The notes under the pieces were generated by a model. That model did not search any database and was not told the origin of the DNA. It was given only the letters and a program-made list of their open reading frames with translations. A DNA stretch of 62,000 nt, taken from NCBI GenBank assembly GCA_009760855.2, contig WPIO01000005.1, positions 7,085,001-7,147,000 of the forward strand, read 5' to 3'. The position numbers were made by a program, and so were the translations under genes. The DNA comes from Cristatella mucedo (Eukaryota > Bryozoa > Phylactolaemata > Cristatellidae). Of the stretch, positions 35,045 through 50,630 are shown piece after piece; within the stretch, counting starts at the first letter, position 1, and each line of letters begins with the position of its first letter.

Positions 35045-35163
35045 CTAAATGAGACGGCGGAATAAAGAGGAGACGCCCTGCCGACCGCGAAAGCCACGAC
35101 GGCGAGAGAGCGCGCGAGCGCTCGCAAAGGGGCCACGTCATGCGAGCGGTGGGGGAGACGCAC
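35045..35163 (-). other. Gfi1 intron (phase 1)
   Basis: 119-base intron, donor CTG|GTGCGT and acceptor TTTAG|G, in the linker between fingers 4 and 5. Confidence 0.85.
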
Positions 35164-35365
35164 CAGTGTGGATGTACGTGTGCTTCTTCATGTCCGATTT
35201 TTGATGAAATCGCTTGCCGCAGTACTGGCACGGGTAGGGCCGCGTGTCGCTGTGGATGAGCAGGTGCGTGGCGAGAGTCGAGGACCGCTTGAAGCCCTTG
35301 CCACACTGATCACAGAAGAACGTCCGCTCCTGCGCGTGCACGGTCCTGTGCTGTCCGAGGCTGAC
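35164..35365 (-). CDS. Gfi1: Gfi1 homologue, middle exon (end of finger 2 to finger 4)
   Basis: Acceptor GTTGCAG|GTC and donor ACTG|GTGCGT, 202 bases, phase 0 to phase 1. It encodes [16 protein letters not shown] (end of finger 2), [19 protein letters not shown] (finger 3), and [19 protein letters not shown] (finger 4). Both fingers 3 and 4 are nearly invariant in GFI1 proteins. Fingers 3-5 are the ones known to contact the AATC-containing site in the family. No DNA-contact residue appears changed. Confidence 0.94.
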
Positions 35366-36145
<780 letters not shown>

Positions 36146-36666
36146 CGCGTGCCCGAAGGACTTCCGACATATTTCACACTCGTAGGGCCTTTTGCCGCTG
36201 TGCGAACGCCTCGAGTGCACCTCGAGCCCGTGAGCCGTGCTGAAAATCTTGCTGCATTTCAGACACGTGTAGTAGACCAACGATGAGGACGACGAAGAAG
36301 CGGCGGAGAGATGCGACAGACCGACGTCAGCGGCGACGGCGGCTGCTGCGGCGGCGACGGCGGATCCGCTCCGTACTTCGACCTCCTCTTCGAGAGACTT
36401 GGCCGGACTCCACAGGCCCGGCTTACAGGCCGCAGAGCCGGCGGCAGAGGGCACCGCCGTTGTGTAGGCCAAAGTCTGCCGCGCTAGCGCCAGCTGCGGC
36501 AGCGGCAGCGGAGGGAGCGCCGGCGATGGCAGCGCCGGCGCTGCGGACTGGCGGGCGCCGTCCAGCAGGAGCGCGCGCCCTGCGCCGCTCCGCCACCACA
36601 TGCTGTACAGCTGCGAGTACGCCAGCTGCTCGCGCAGCAGCTCGAACATTGTCCTGAAGTAGCCGC
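36146..36666 (-). CDS. Gfi1: Gfi1 homologue, N-terminal exon (linker, finger 1, start of finger 2)
   Basis: Acceptor TTTTTGCAG|GC (phase 1) and donor CACGCG|GTAATG (phase 0). It encodes [20 protein letters not shown], an alanine/proline-rich low-complexity linker, an acidic EEEVEV patch, polyalanine and polyserine. Finger 1 ([19 protein letters not shown] with HSRRSH end) and the first half of finger 2 ([13 protein letters not shown]) complete it. The intron inside finger 2 separates GHA from VSLGQH. If the acceptor is right, at least one upstream exon is needed. I could not find a SNAG repressor motif (MPRSFLVK-like) in the window, so it may be absent, in a small missed exon, or lost in this lineage. 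Confidence 0.88.
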
Positions 36667-42578
<5,912 letters not shown>

Positions 42579-42635
42579 AGCTAGAGAGAGAGCGAGAGAG
42601 AGCGAGAGAGAGAGAGCGAGAGAGAGAGAGCGAGG

Positions 42636-42670
<35 letters not shown>

Positions 42671-42760
42671 CGAGAGAGAGAGCGAGAGAGAGAGCGAGAG
42701 AGAGAGAGAGCGAGAGAGAAAGAGCGAGAGAGAGAGCGAGAGAGAAAGAGCGAGAGAGAG

Positions 42761-42810
<50 letters not shown>

Positions 42811-42811
42811 C

Positions 42812-42885
<74 letters not shown>

Positions 42886-42984
42886 CGAGAGAGAGAACGA
42901 GAGAGAGAACGAGAGAGAGAGAGTGAGAGAGAGAGCGAGAGAGAGAGCGAGAGAGAGAGCGAGAGAGAGAGCGAGAGAGAGAGC

Positions 42985-43065
<81 letters not shown>

Positions 43066-43124
43066 TGCGAGAGAGAGAGCGAGAGAGAGAGAGCGAGAGA
43101 GAGAGCGAGAGAGAGAGAGAGATA
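42579..43124 (+). repeat. (GAGAGAGC)-type GA microsatellite
   Basis: About 545 bases of GA repeat with a C every 8-14 bases (GAGAGAGAGC units), plus GAAAGAGC and GAGAACGA variants grouped in runs. The Arg/Glu and Ser/Leu frames across it are artefacts. Confidence 0.95.
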
Positions 43125-43129
43125 GGTTC

Positions 43130-43292
43130 ACCATGGTCCAGCTCAACGAATGCTGACAATGTACGCGCTCTGCTGACCGTGCCAATTAACCCGGGTGCTC
43201 CCGCCTATGAAAAGCGCCTAGAAAGAGATAGAGTTCTCTGAGGGAGCTTTATCGAGTGCGTTATTATTAGTATTATTATTACCAGCCCAGCA
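43130..43292 (+). repeat. L2 3' UTR fragment
   Basis: It begins at a TGCTGACAATGT-like block and runs through GAAAAGCGCCTAGAAAGAGAT, AGTTCTCTGAGGGAGC and an ATT tail. Its start abuts the GA repeat. Confidence 0.75.
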
Positions 43293-43334
43293 CGGTGCCG
43301 GCTGCCTGCCAATGCTAAGCGCTTGTCGCTGTGG

Positions 43335-43632
43335 ATGGAGGAAACGGGGCTGCAGGCTTGCAGCCCCGTTTCAAAAGCATCCACCGGCCGTGACTGCAAA
43401 AAAATCTCGATGACCGCGTCTGGTAGCGCTTTCCCGATCCGATTGCGTCACAGCGTAATTATTGACGACATGTTCGGACAGAGGCACGCATCAGACGAAC
43501 TGGACAGCGCGCTGAGCTGCGACAGCTCAGCCCCCCAGACGCTCTGGAAATTTTTCGACGCATTGCACAGAAGCCTGGTCACGCCATCGCATGGCTACGG
43601 GCTGTTCGTTTCGACGTGGCTTTCTTTGCTGG
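43335..43632 (+). CDS. Unidentified membrane protein, exon 1
   Basis: First coding exon of a gene I do not recognise. The ATG at 43335 is the first in frame after the upstream L2 fragment. ATGs at 43410 and 43470 are alternatives. The exon ends CTGG|GTAAGC in phase 1. It encodes about 99 residues. A polar, cysteine-containing N-terminus leads to SAPQTLWKFFDALHRSLV and then GYGLFVSTWLSLL, the start of a first membrane segment finished by the next exon. Its three exons total 969 bases, exactly 322 codons plus stop, with all phases matching (1, then 0). A perfect 14-bp hairpin (43341-43372) overlaps the first codons, which may argue for the start at 43410. Confidence 0.6.
43341..43372. repeat. 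Perfect 14-bp hairpin at the start of the membrane-protein gene
   Basis: Arms 43341-43354 and 43359-43372 (GAAACGGGGCTGCA and complement) around GGCT. In RNA it would form a stable stem just after the first candidate start codon and before the second. Confidence 0.9.
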
Positions 43633-44361
43633 GTAAGCCGGCGGCGGCGCCCGGTCTCGCGCGGCAATGGATTAGCCTCGCCGGAGGCCTCGGCGTCGTC
43701 CGATTAATTGCAGCAGAGCGACCGCGCGCGTGCGCGCGGACGCATAACTTGAGCGGCGGGCACGGGTTGAGCGGAAAATCTCCACGGATCGGCGATGAAT
43801 CGCCCGCGGACTGCGGCATCCGAGAATATCTCCGCGAGCGACCGCATTTAGATTCGCACCGCCCTCGAGGGAAGGCGCCCTTCCGAGTTTAGAGCCGTTT
43901 TGTTTGCTCGCCTCGCTCGCGCCCCCCGGCGACCGCACCGGCGATGGCACCGGCGCCGTAAGCCAGAGCTTCCGGCCGGTCGCGCGCAGCCAATCGCGAG
44001 GCAGGCGCCGGATGCGACTTAGAGCAGCGAACGGTAGGGCGCGCCGCTGACGCCTAACCGGCCTCCGGGCTCGGCGACAGATTCCGACGCCGTCTCATCC
44101 GATCGGAGGAAATTGTCTGAATCCCGCGTCCCCTTCGGCTGCTGCGAGCAAATCCGTAGCAGCAACGACGGGTCCCGCCTGCTAGAGCGCGATGTCAAAA
44201 GAAGCTCGCTCGGCTCGCTGTCGCTGCGAGTCGAGCAGTTGCAGCGAGCGGGACGCGCGCCCAGCGGTTTCGAGCGGCGGCGGCGCCCGCGGGGTGATGC
44301 CGCCTAGGAGTAGCCGCCACGCCTTCACTCGATGCGGCCGGCAGCTGGAAAGCCGCCTACC

Positions 44362-44392
44362 GGGGGGGGGGGGGGGGGGGCGCGCGCGCGCG
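44362..44392 (+). repeat. G19 run followed by (CG)n
   Basis: Nineteen G residues followed by about six CG dinucleotides, in the first intron of the membrane-protein gene. It may form G-quadruplex and Z-DNA structures. The exact length is likely uncertain in the assembly. Confidence 0.9.
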
Positions 44393-44580
44393 CTCTTTTG
44401 AAGGGCTTGGAGCGCGGGCAGTCAGACGTACGCGCTGAAGCTTTCCAATTACTGCGCCCGAACAACGCCCGGCTCTCGGCTGCCCGGACGAAACGCTGGA
44501 CCGCAGCGCTGCTGCGAAACCCAGGCAGTCGCTGACAACTGCCGCTCCGTGCGCTCAGCTCACCTTTCCACACACCGCAG

Positions 44581-44741
44581 GGCTCGCGACGTACCTTTTC
44601 GACAAAGAGGACGTCCGCTTCCTTAGAGCCTGCTTCGGCTTTGCGAGTCGAGTCCTCGTTCTGGCCGCTTTCGTCGTGTACTTGTGGACTCCGATTGCGA
44701 AGGCGTTGCTTTGCAATCTCGTCAAAAGCGGACGGGCAGAG
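44581..44741 (+). CDS. Unidentified membrane protein, exon 2
   Basis: Acceptor CACACACCGCAG|GG after a pyrimidine-rich tract, donor GCAGAG|GTGAGT (near consensus), phase 1 to phase 0. It encodes LATYLFDKEDVRFLRACFGF, then RVLVLAAFVVYLWTPIAKAL and a basic KSGRAE end. The first residues complete membrane segment 1 (about residues 87-105). A second segment spans about residues 122-147. The ends and the phase agreement with both neighbours make this exon the strongest evidence for the gene. Confidence 0.68.
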
Positions 44742-44976
44742 GTGAGTCGAGCGTGCGCTCGGGCGCGCGCTCAATAATCGCGGAAAGTGCACTGCGGCGG
44801 CGGCGCGGCGGCGTCGCGCGCATCTTCGCGCGTAGGACTGGCGATTACGTCGGCAGTGAGAGGGCGCGCGCGCGCGCTCGTCGCTGGCTCGTCGGGTGGG
44901 AGGATGGCGGCAGCCGTTCGAATAAAGCGATCGGAATCTGGGCGCGAGACGACGCTGCGGACGTCGGCGTTTGCAG

Positions 44977-45486
44977 GCTTTCCAGCTGACCCAGTATCTG
45001 CTGGTGATTCTCGCGGCCTGCTTCTGTGCGAGCGGCCTGTGGCGAGCCGGCGCCGCCTCTGCAGCACTCGAGCGGTGCAGCGAGCTCACGCTTTCACTCG
45101 CCGCCACGCGTCTCCGCCGCCACCGAGCCGACGAAAGGGACTGGGACAAATTGCGCACTATCGCGGATGAATCCGCCGAAAGTGGCGACGGCGTGCTACA
45201 GCGGGAAAGACAACTGCCAGAGACAGGCGGTGACGTCGGCTGCCGTCCGTCAAACTCTCAAACGGTGCGTACGCATCCAGTCGACGACGGCGGCGCTTGG
45301 GACAGAAAAAGACACTGCGACGCCGATTGCGGGGCGTTCGGCGACAAGTGCGACGGTTCCAGCAGCATTGGCCATGGCGGCGGCGGCGTCGGCATCGGCG
45401 TGTGCTCGACGTGCTGCAAGCCGCGCTGCGAGCGCAGGCTGACGCGGAGCGGCCACGTGTACAGCTACATGTGCGGCGGCGACTAA
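44977..45486 (+). CDS. Unidentified membrane protein, exon 3 and stop
   Basis: Acceptor GTTTGCAG|GCT in phase 0, open to TAA at 45484-45486. A third hydrophobic segment (LTQYLLVILAACFCASGLW, about residues 157-174) is followed by an amphipathic, charged region (RLRRHRADERDWDKLRTIAD). A glycine- and cysteine-rich tail follows, with CDADCGAFGDKC and CSTCCKPRCERR. The tail could instead be intron read-through, since a donor-like ACG|GTGCGT occurs at about 45264; then the gene would continue past it. With three segments it could be part of a larger multi-pass receptor. I cannot name a family. Confidence 0.55.
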   Translation, partial: AFQLTQYLLVILAACFCASGLWRAGAASAALERCSELTLSLAATRLRRHRADERDWDKLRTIADESAESGDGVLQRERQLPETGGDVGCRPSNSQTVRTHPVDDGGAWDRKRHCDADCGAFGDKCDGSSSIGHGGGGVGIGVCSTCCKPRCERRLTRSGHVYSYMCGGD

Positions 45487-45884
45487 ACGGCGGAAGCTGG
45501 CTGCAGACGACAGCGAGTCGGTCTAGCCAGAGCCGCTCCTCGCGCTCTGCAAGGGGCATCCGCAGACGGTCGGCGGCGGCTTCGCGCGCCCAACCGGCGG
45601 GTCCGGCGCGCGAGCCGCTAGCTTGCCTCTCGCGACGTAACGGCGATGGAGAGACAGCCCGCCGTTGCCTTGATCGTGTCAGCGCATCCGACGAATTGTG
45701 GACAAGCGGTAGCTAGAAGTGACGCGTCAAGCAGCGTCGCGGCGGAGGCGTCAGTCCGCGGATGCAAATACAGGGTCACTCTCCACAAATACTGGTACGA
45801 TGACGTCGGAATCCGCCGAAGCTTTCACCGGGAGTTCCATCCCGCGCGACGAGCAGCAGATTTACAAGAACACTCGCAATAATA
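45487..45884. other. CpG-rich sequence after the membrane-protein gene
   Basis: 3' UTR or further exons of the upstream gene are possible. No poly(A) signal is evident before the L2 remnant. Confidence 0.4.
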
Positions 45885-46600
45885 ATAGTAATAATAATAA
45901 TGCATTTATTTAGCACCCAATGAGAACCGATATCTGTCTAGCCACTTCACAGAGGCAGCAAAGGAAGCAAATGAGCTGCTTAAAGGCAACGAAAAAAGAT
46001 GCGCATGGCAGCACGCTTAAGCACGTAGAGCGCAATCCTCATGAAATGTCGTTGCCCTTTTTAGCTGCACGCGGTACTGGAGGTGCATTGCACTAAGGTA
46101 GGCAGACGAAAGACCTGGTAGTGACCACCTTGACGGACTGTGCTCTGCTTGATGGGGAACAGTCAGGGCAGGTCAAAGTGGTGACTTTCACAACAGACAA
46201 ACCTGGTTGCCGAGTTTGGCATCATCTGTAAGAGTCCTGCCCCGGCGTGAAGACCTGCACGGAACAAATTACGGAAATGTGGTCGGAATGTCATGTACGC
46301 ACGGACTGACTTGGCTGTTGATTCCTTTAATTGCCATGGCTAAAAGTTTGCAATATTGTGCATCTGAGATTCGCATCGTTTGAATATGGAGCTGATACTG
46401 TTGTCGAGAGCAAGATGATCTCGGAACAGAACATATCAATCCTGTGCTGAAGCAATACACGGAGCTGCTGGCGGAGCTGAGGTCGAGAGCTCCGCTTCTC
46501 AGTTCCAGGGTACTACCCATAACTCTTATTTCGGTCTGGTTGCCATTCAGTTTGATAAAATTAGGTGGTCGGCCAATGCAAGTCAGATGCGCGGTATACA
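45885..46600 (-). pseudogene. Old L2-type LINE relic (minus strand)
   Basis: An AAT run, then the antisense 3' tail (TTTAGCACCCAATGAGAACC) and antisense C-terminal debris. It reaches a block matching the VIGK/LNDDKTN region near 46500-46560 (sense RVMGSTLELRS-like). Confidence 0.5.
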
Positions 46601-46740
46601 CCTCGCGGTTAGCGGAAGTGCGCACTTCTCCCCTGCTTCTGGCGTGTTCTGCCGACTTCGTCTGATTAGCTGCATGCGGCGTCTGCTCAGTAATCAGGTA
46701 GCAGCAAGATCCGGTTTGAAAAATGAAGCTATCAATCTCG

Positions 46741-46828
<88 letters not shown>
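46741..46828 (+). repeat. (AT)n(GT)n microsatellite
   Basis: A short AT run followed by about 36 GT dinucleotides. Confidence 0.95.
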
Positions 46829-46831
<3 letters not shown>

Positions 46832-48129
46832 AGCAGCAATTTTAAGTTTTTCAAACATCCAAGAACGAGGTTCCGTACCAATTGAGTCACAGGCGGAGTC
46901 AGCCGAAGGTGGAAGCAATCCACTCAACCCAGGACGCCTCAAGGAAAAGAAGACCGGTGGTAAGAAGTCGTCTGGAAAAATTCCCGAGCATTCAAATACC
47001 GCTTGGTACTGAAACGTGCGTATGCCAACGCGGTTGGATTATGACAGTGCTTGAAATTATTAGCGACTTATGATTTGTAGCGGCTGTGAACCGGGTGCTA
47101 TAGTCTATGACTTTAAAGGTGTAAAATGCCCAATTCAAGTAATAATGAGCTTGTTGTACTTTGAGCTTCGAACTAGTGAGTTGTACACGGGGCTGTAGCT
47201 GGTGCTGCACACAATTGCCTCTCGCTGGCTGTCGGTTAGACGGCTCTACGTTAATAGCGTAGACTCATAGATATTAAGTTGGTGGCTCGCTCTCGATTGC
47301 TGCTGCACTCTGATACCGTAGGCGCACCTGCGTGACATAGATTGCAGCAGCTGCGTCTCCAACAGCCACCCTTCGAGGCGACAGCTCTAGGGTCACGCGT
47401 GTGCACGGACTAGCATCCGCTAGTCTTGCTGCGTTTGTGGCAAGAGACCTGAGTTGTGGAGCCGATACCGCGCAATTGTAGCAATAATTTGAATCAGCCA
47501 AGCCTCATGAAACCTTCATTGGCTCCTTTACTTAGGTGCTTCCACTCCAAACATCTAGATTAAATCACTCAGAACGAGCTGCCAGGCATACTAAAGATAT
47601 GTGGAGCATGAGAAAATCTCTATTAAAAGCCCATAAACAAACACGTATGATGTTAGTGTTATGCGTTTGTTCAACGTCACTCCACCGTTATTCCTTAGGA
47701 TCCACATTGTCTGACCGGGCACAGAGGCCACCAGTATCTCCGTGGTCTCTTCTGCTGTAGCACATTCCAAAGAGCCTGAGTTTTACTGAAAAGGTCGGCC
47801 ACTGGTATAAGCCGACAACGATGCCTCAGCCGCTAGTCGATATCGTCCAATAAGCGTTAAACAGTACATATTCTGATCTGTATATATTCTGATCAGACGA
47901 CTGGGTGAGCCACTGCGGCAGCACCACACCGGCTTCGTTAAAAAAGTACTCTACTCAAAGCTATTTTTGGTCAAGCAAGTTGGGTTTCAAAGCTCGAATA
48001 CTGTGCTAATACATTTAGTAGCAAGATAGCACCACAGCACACTGCCAGATTAGTGAATTACGTGTTATTAATCGCTGCATTTGATGTATGCCTAAATCAC
48101 TAAGATCATGTACGCATCTGTATGCAAAA
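46829..48129. other. Unassigned sequence
   Basis: No supported gene or repeat. Some decayed LINE-like debris is possible. Confidence 0.35.
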
Positions 48130-48404
48130 TTAGCGACCTCCTCCTGACGACGACTGATTCAGCGAACCGTAAAGGGCTCCACCCTCGGCACAAAAAGAGT
48201 TGATATTATGCATCCGTTTTCGGAGAGGCTGAACCTCCGCACCGGCGGGACGCCACCCAGAAGCCTCTTCTGAGCGTGCTTTACAAAGAGACTGGTTCCT
48301 CATACTTGGACCACCCTTAGCCCGGGAATTTATCTGTCCGACACTGCCCTTTTTAAGCGGATTGGTTATCCCCATCCAACGAAACCCCTTGAAGCTACAA
48401 AACG

Positions 48405-48533
48405 ATGACTAACCTCCCAGAAAAAAAGAAGATTTTCAGTCTATTTAGAATACTGCTGCTCCTCATATTGATAGAGCCAGAAGGCCTCTGCACTGAAAGT
48501 AATTCCCCAGAAGCCTCTGTAGACTCTTGGTAG
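48405..48533 (+). CDS. Small open frame with signal-peptide-like start
   Basis: 42 residues starting MTNLPEKKKIFSLFRILLLL, with a basic start, a hydrophobic core (FRILLLLILI) and a cysteine at a plausible cleavage region, then a short polar end. It could be a remnant of a retroelement frame or chance. No homologue is recognised. Confidence 0.2.
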   Translation: MTNLPEKKKIFSLFRILLLLILIEPEGLCTESNSPEASVDSW

Positions 48534-48749
48534 TCTGCGTAGACACTGCAAGCACGATGAGGAATCAGCCGCAAAGGCTCGCGTCGAAGTGACATCGCTC
48601 GGTTGGCCTCTTCATGCTACACTAAAAATAATTGTAACTTAAAAAACACTGAAAATATTGTCAACCCTCGACAAGAAAATAAGACCTCCTTTTTTAGACC
48701 GACTTTAAACTACGCGCATCCGGTCTATCAGCCCCTGTAGCACAACCTA

Positions 48750-49175
48750 AAAATGTACGGGAGATCCCAGTGTAGAAGCAACTTGAATCCGCGCCCCATA
48801 GGGGCTCCATTCGACAAGCTTCCGCCCGGAAAGCGTCTCTCTGAACGTCCGAAAGCCGCCCCCCCCCCCCCCGCTCCGAGCTGTCTGGAGGGCTAAAAGT
48901 TCAAAAAAACATTCTCATACCGGATCCCCTATTGGCCCATGCTAGAGTAGCCAGTAACGACCTGCAGGCTGCATTTTATCGTCCTTAGACTCGTTTTACT
49001 ACCCATTTGTCGTCGTTGTGTGGTAGCCTGCAGAGCTTATATAAGCCCTTTGGCGTACAACCACCACCCCAGGCAGGCAAAGCACTCACCTCGTAGCGCT
49101 AAAGTCTGGTAGCCGCGGAGGGGGCTACCGAACTTCCATGGACGATCAACGGGATATTTTCGACAAGGAGGAGGC
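48750..49175 (+). mobile_element. Possible LTR fragment with promoter and primer site
   Basis: A TATA box (CTTATATAAGCC at about 49037) lies 75 bases before TGGTAGCCGCGGAGG (49111), which looks like a primer binding site. The latter is followed by an ATG frame (MDDQRDIFDKEEA, stop at about 49178). A C14 run lies upstream. No second LTR is seen, so borders are guesses. Confidence 0.3.
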
Positions 49176-49639
49176 TTGAACGGCAGCGGCCGCCGGGCCA
49201 AGCCTCTCGCAGCCAGACCAACTGAGTGGTGCCTTAGACCGTTAACTCCATGCCACGCCCTCGCTATTAGGCTTCATCCAGTCATGTAAATGATCTAAAT
49301 TGAAAAGTTTTACATATCAATATCTGATCGAGATATCTTCCAAATACTTACCACCACGAGCCACACTACATGTGCTATATATTTGGCTTTTCTCAAGCAT
49401 TACTTTTGAATTGTGTCCATAATGCTGCTTCCTTTTCCCGCTAAATAATTTTCATGCTGGGTCGATACCTTTATAGAGATATGGCTTTCTGCTGTACGCT
49501 TATTTATCAGTTTAGACGCGGCCACAGCGAGACGATTGTCCATATTGCATAGCTCCTTTTGTCGCCGAATCCCGCTCACGTGACTACATGCGGGTTTTCT
49601 TTTTCTTTCTGCAGTATTATGCACTCTTGTATCAAAAAG
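49176..49639. other. Unassigned sequence
   Basis: No supported feature. Confidence 0.4.
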
Positions 49640-50630
49640 CATCTTCGAATAGCAAAATCCTGTAAACTTTAATACTGAATTAGCCGGAAAATAATTTGCT
49701 TCATCACTTCTGCCCAATCTTCCATCTGATTTGTTGTAAGTGCCAGAATGCTATAACATGGCGCTTGCTGATGTTCTGAACGAGTTTGCTCCTCTGACCA
49801 AGCCCAACTTACGCTCTCTCTCAAACAGGACATGGTTTAATTCACGAAGAAATTCTTTAGTAATAGCATGCACAAACTTGAAAACGTATTAAAATATTAT
49901 GACTGACTGTCCATCGACTGGCATGTGTGGATTATTGTAGGTCACACCAATCCATTCTAGCTAATGCCACGCCAAGCTTAGATAAGAACACTGTCAAATC
50001 AGTGACGCAAAATTAAAAAATGATGACATCAACCATCAAGCATCGTTTTAACCACAGCCAAGGCTGCACCATCCCTAGCGATTCTTTTGGCAATCTTTGT
50101 TATCATCGGGGTTCTTTGGAAACAAGATAAGACAACATCAGAGATTTTATCGCCAAAGTTTCACTCTCTGTGGTTTTTCAATTCCATTTTCTATCCCAAA
50201 CTCAATTTACACCTTCAAGCGTGACACAGCTGACTTAATCTCGAGATTGTATCTACCAGTCTGAGAAGACTAATAGGCTTCTAAATCCCGGAGCTATAGT
50301 TTCCTTCTGAGATTCTTAGATTTACTTCGCTTCCCAGCATAACTAAAATTCCAAATCCTTGATCAACCTCAAGTTATGTCCTAGTATCTTTCAGATAAGC
50401 TTTCTTACGGCCACTCTGTAAGCAGCCGGTTCTGGTATCTGGCATAAGTAGCTTCTCCCCAATCTTCCTACTGCCGTTGCTATCAAAGAAACTAGAACGA
50501 GTATTTTTTCAGACCAGTTAAATACTTGTAACAAAATTTCAAACTTAGTAGGTAAGTCCCAGTCCGGTTTTAGAACAAGGCACACTACAGAGACAGCACT
50601 GCTTCGAGTGAATAGCGACCTTCTCACGAT
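49640..50630 (+). pseudogene. Older L2-type LINE relic H, 5' part
   Basis: Sense relic with LADVLNEFAPLTKPNLRS (consensus LADTLDEFAPLTKRTVRS) at about 49765-49815, and QSGFRTRHTTETALLRVNSD (consensus [20 protein letters not shown]) at about 50565-50620. It breaks off at ACGAT (50626-50630), the target duplicated by the younger copy. Confidence 0.8.

Noticed and set aside
44325-45158. 277-residue minus-strand frame
   Set aside because: It is antisense to the three-exon membrane-protein gene, whose splice phases fit. The minus frame has no motif and no SNAG start.
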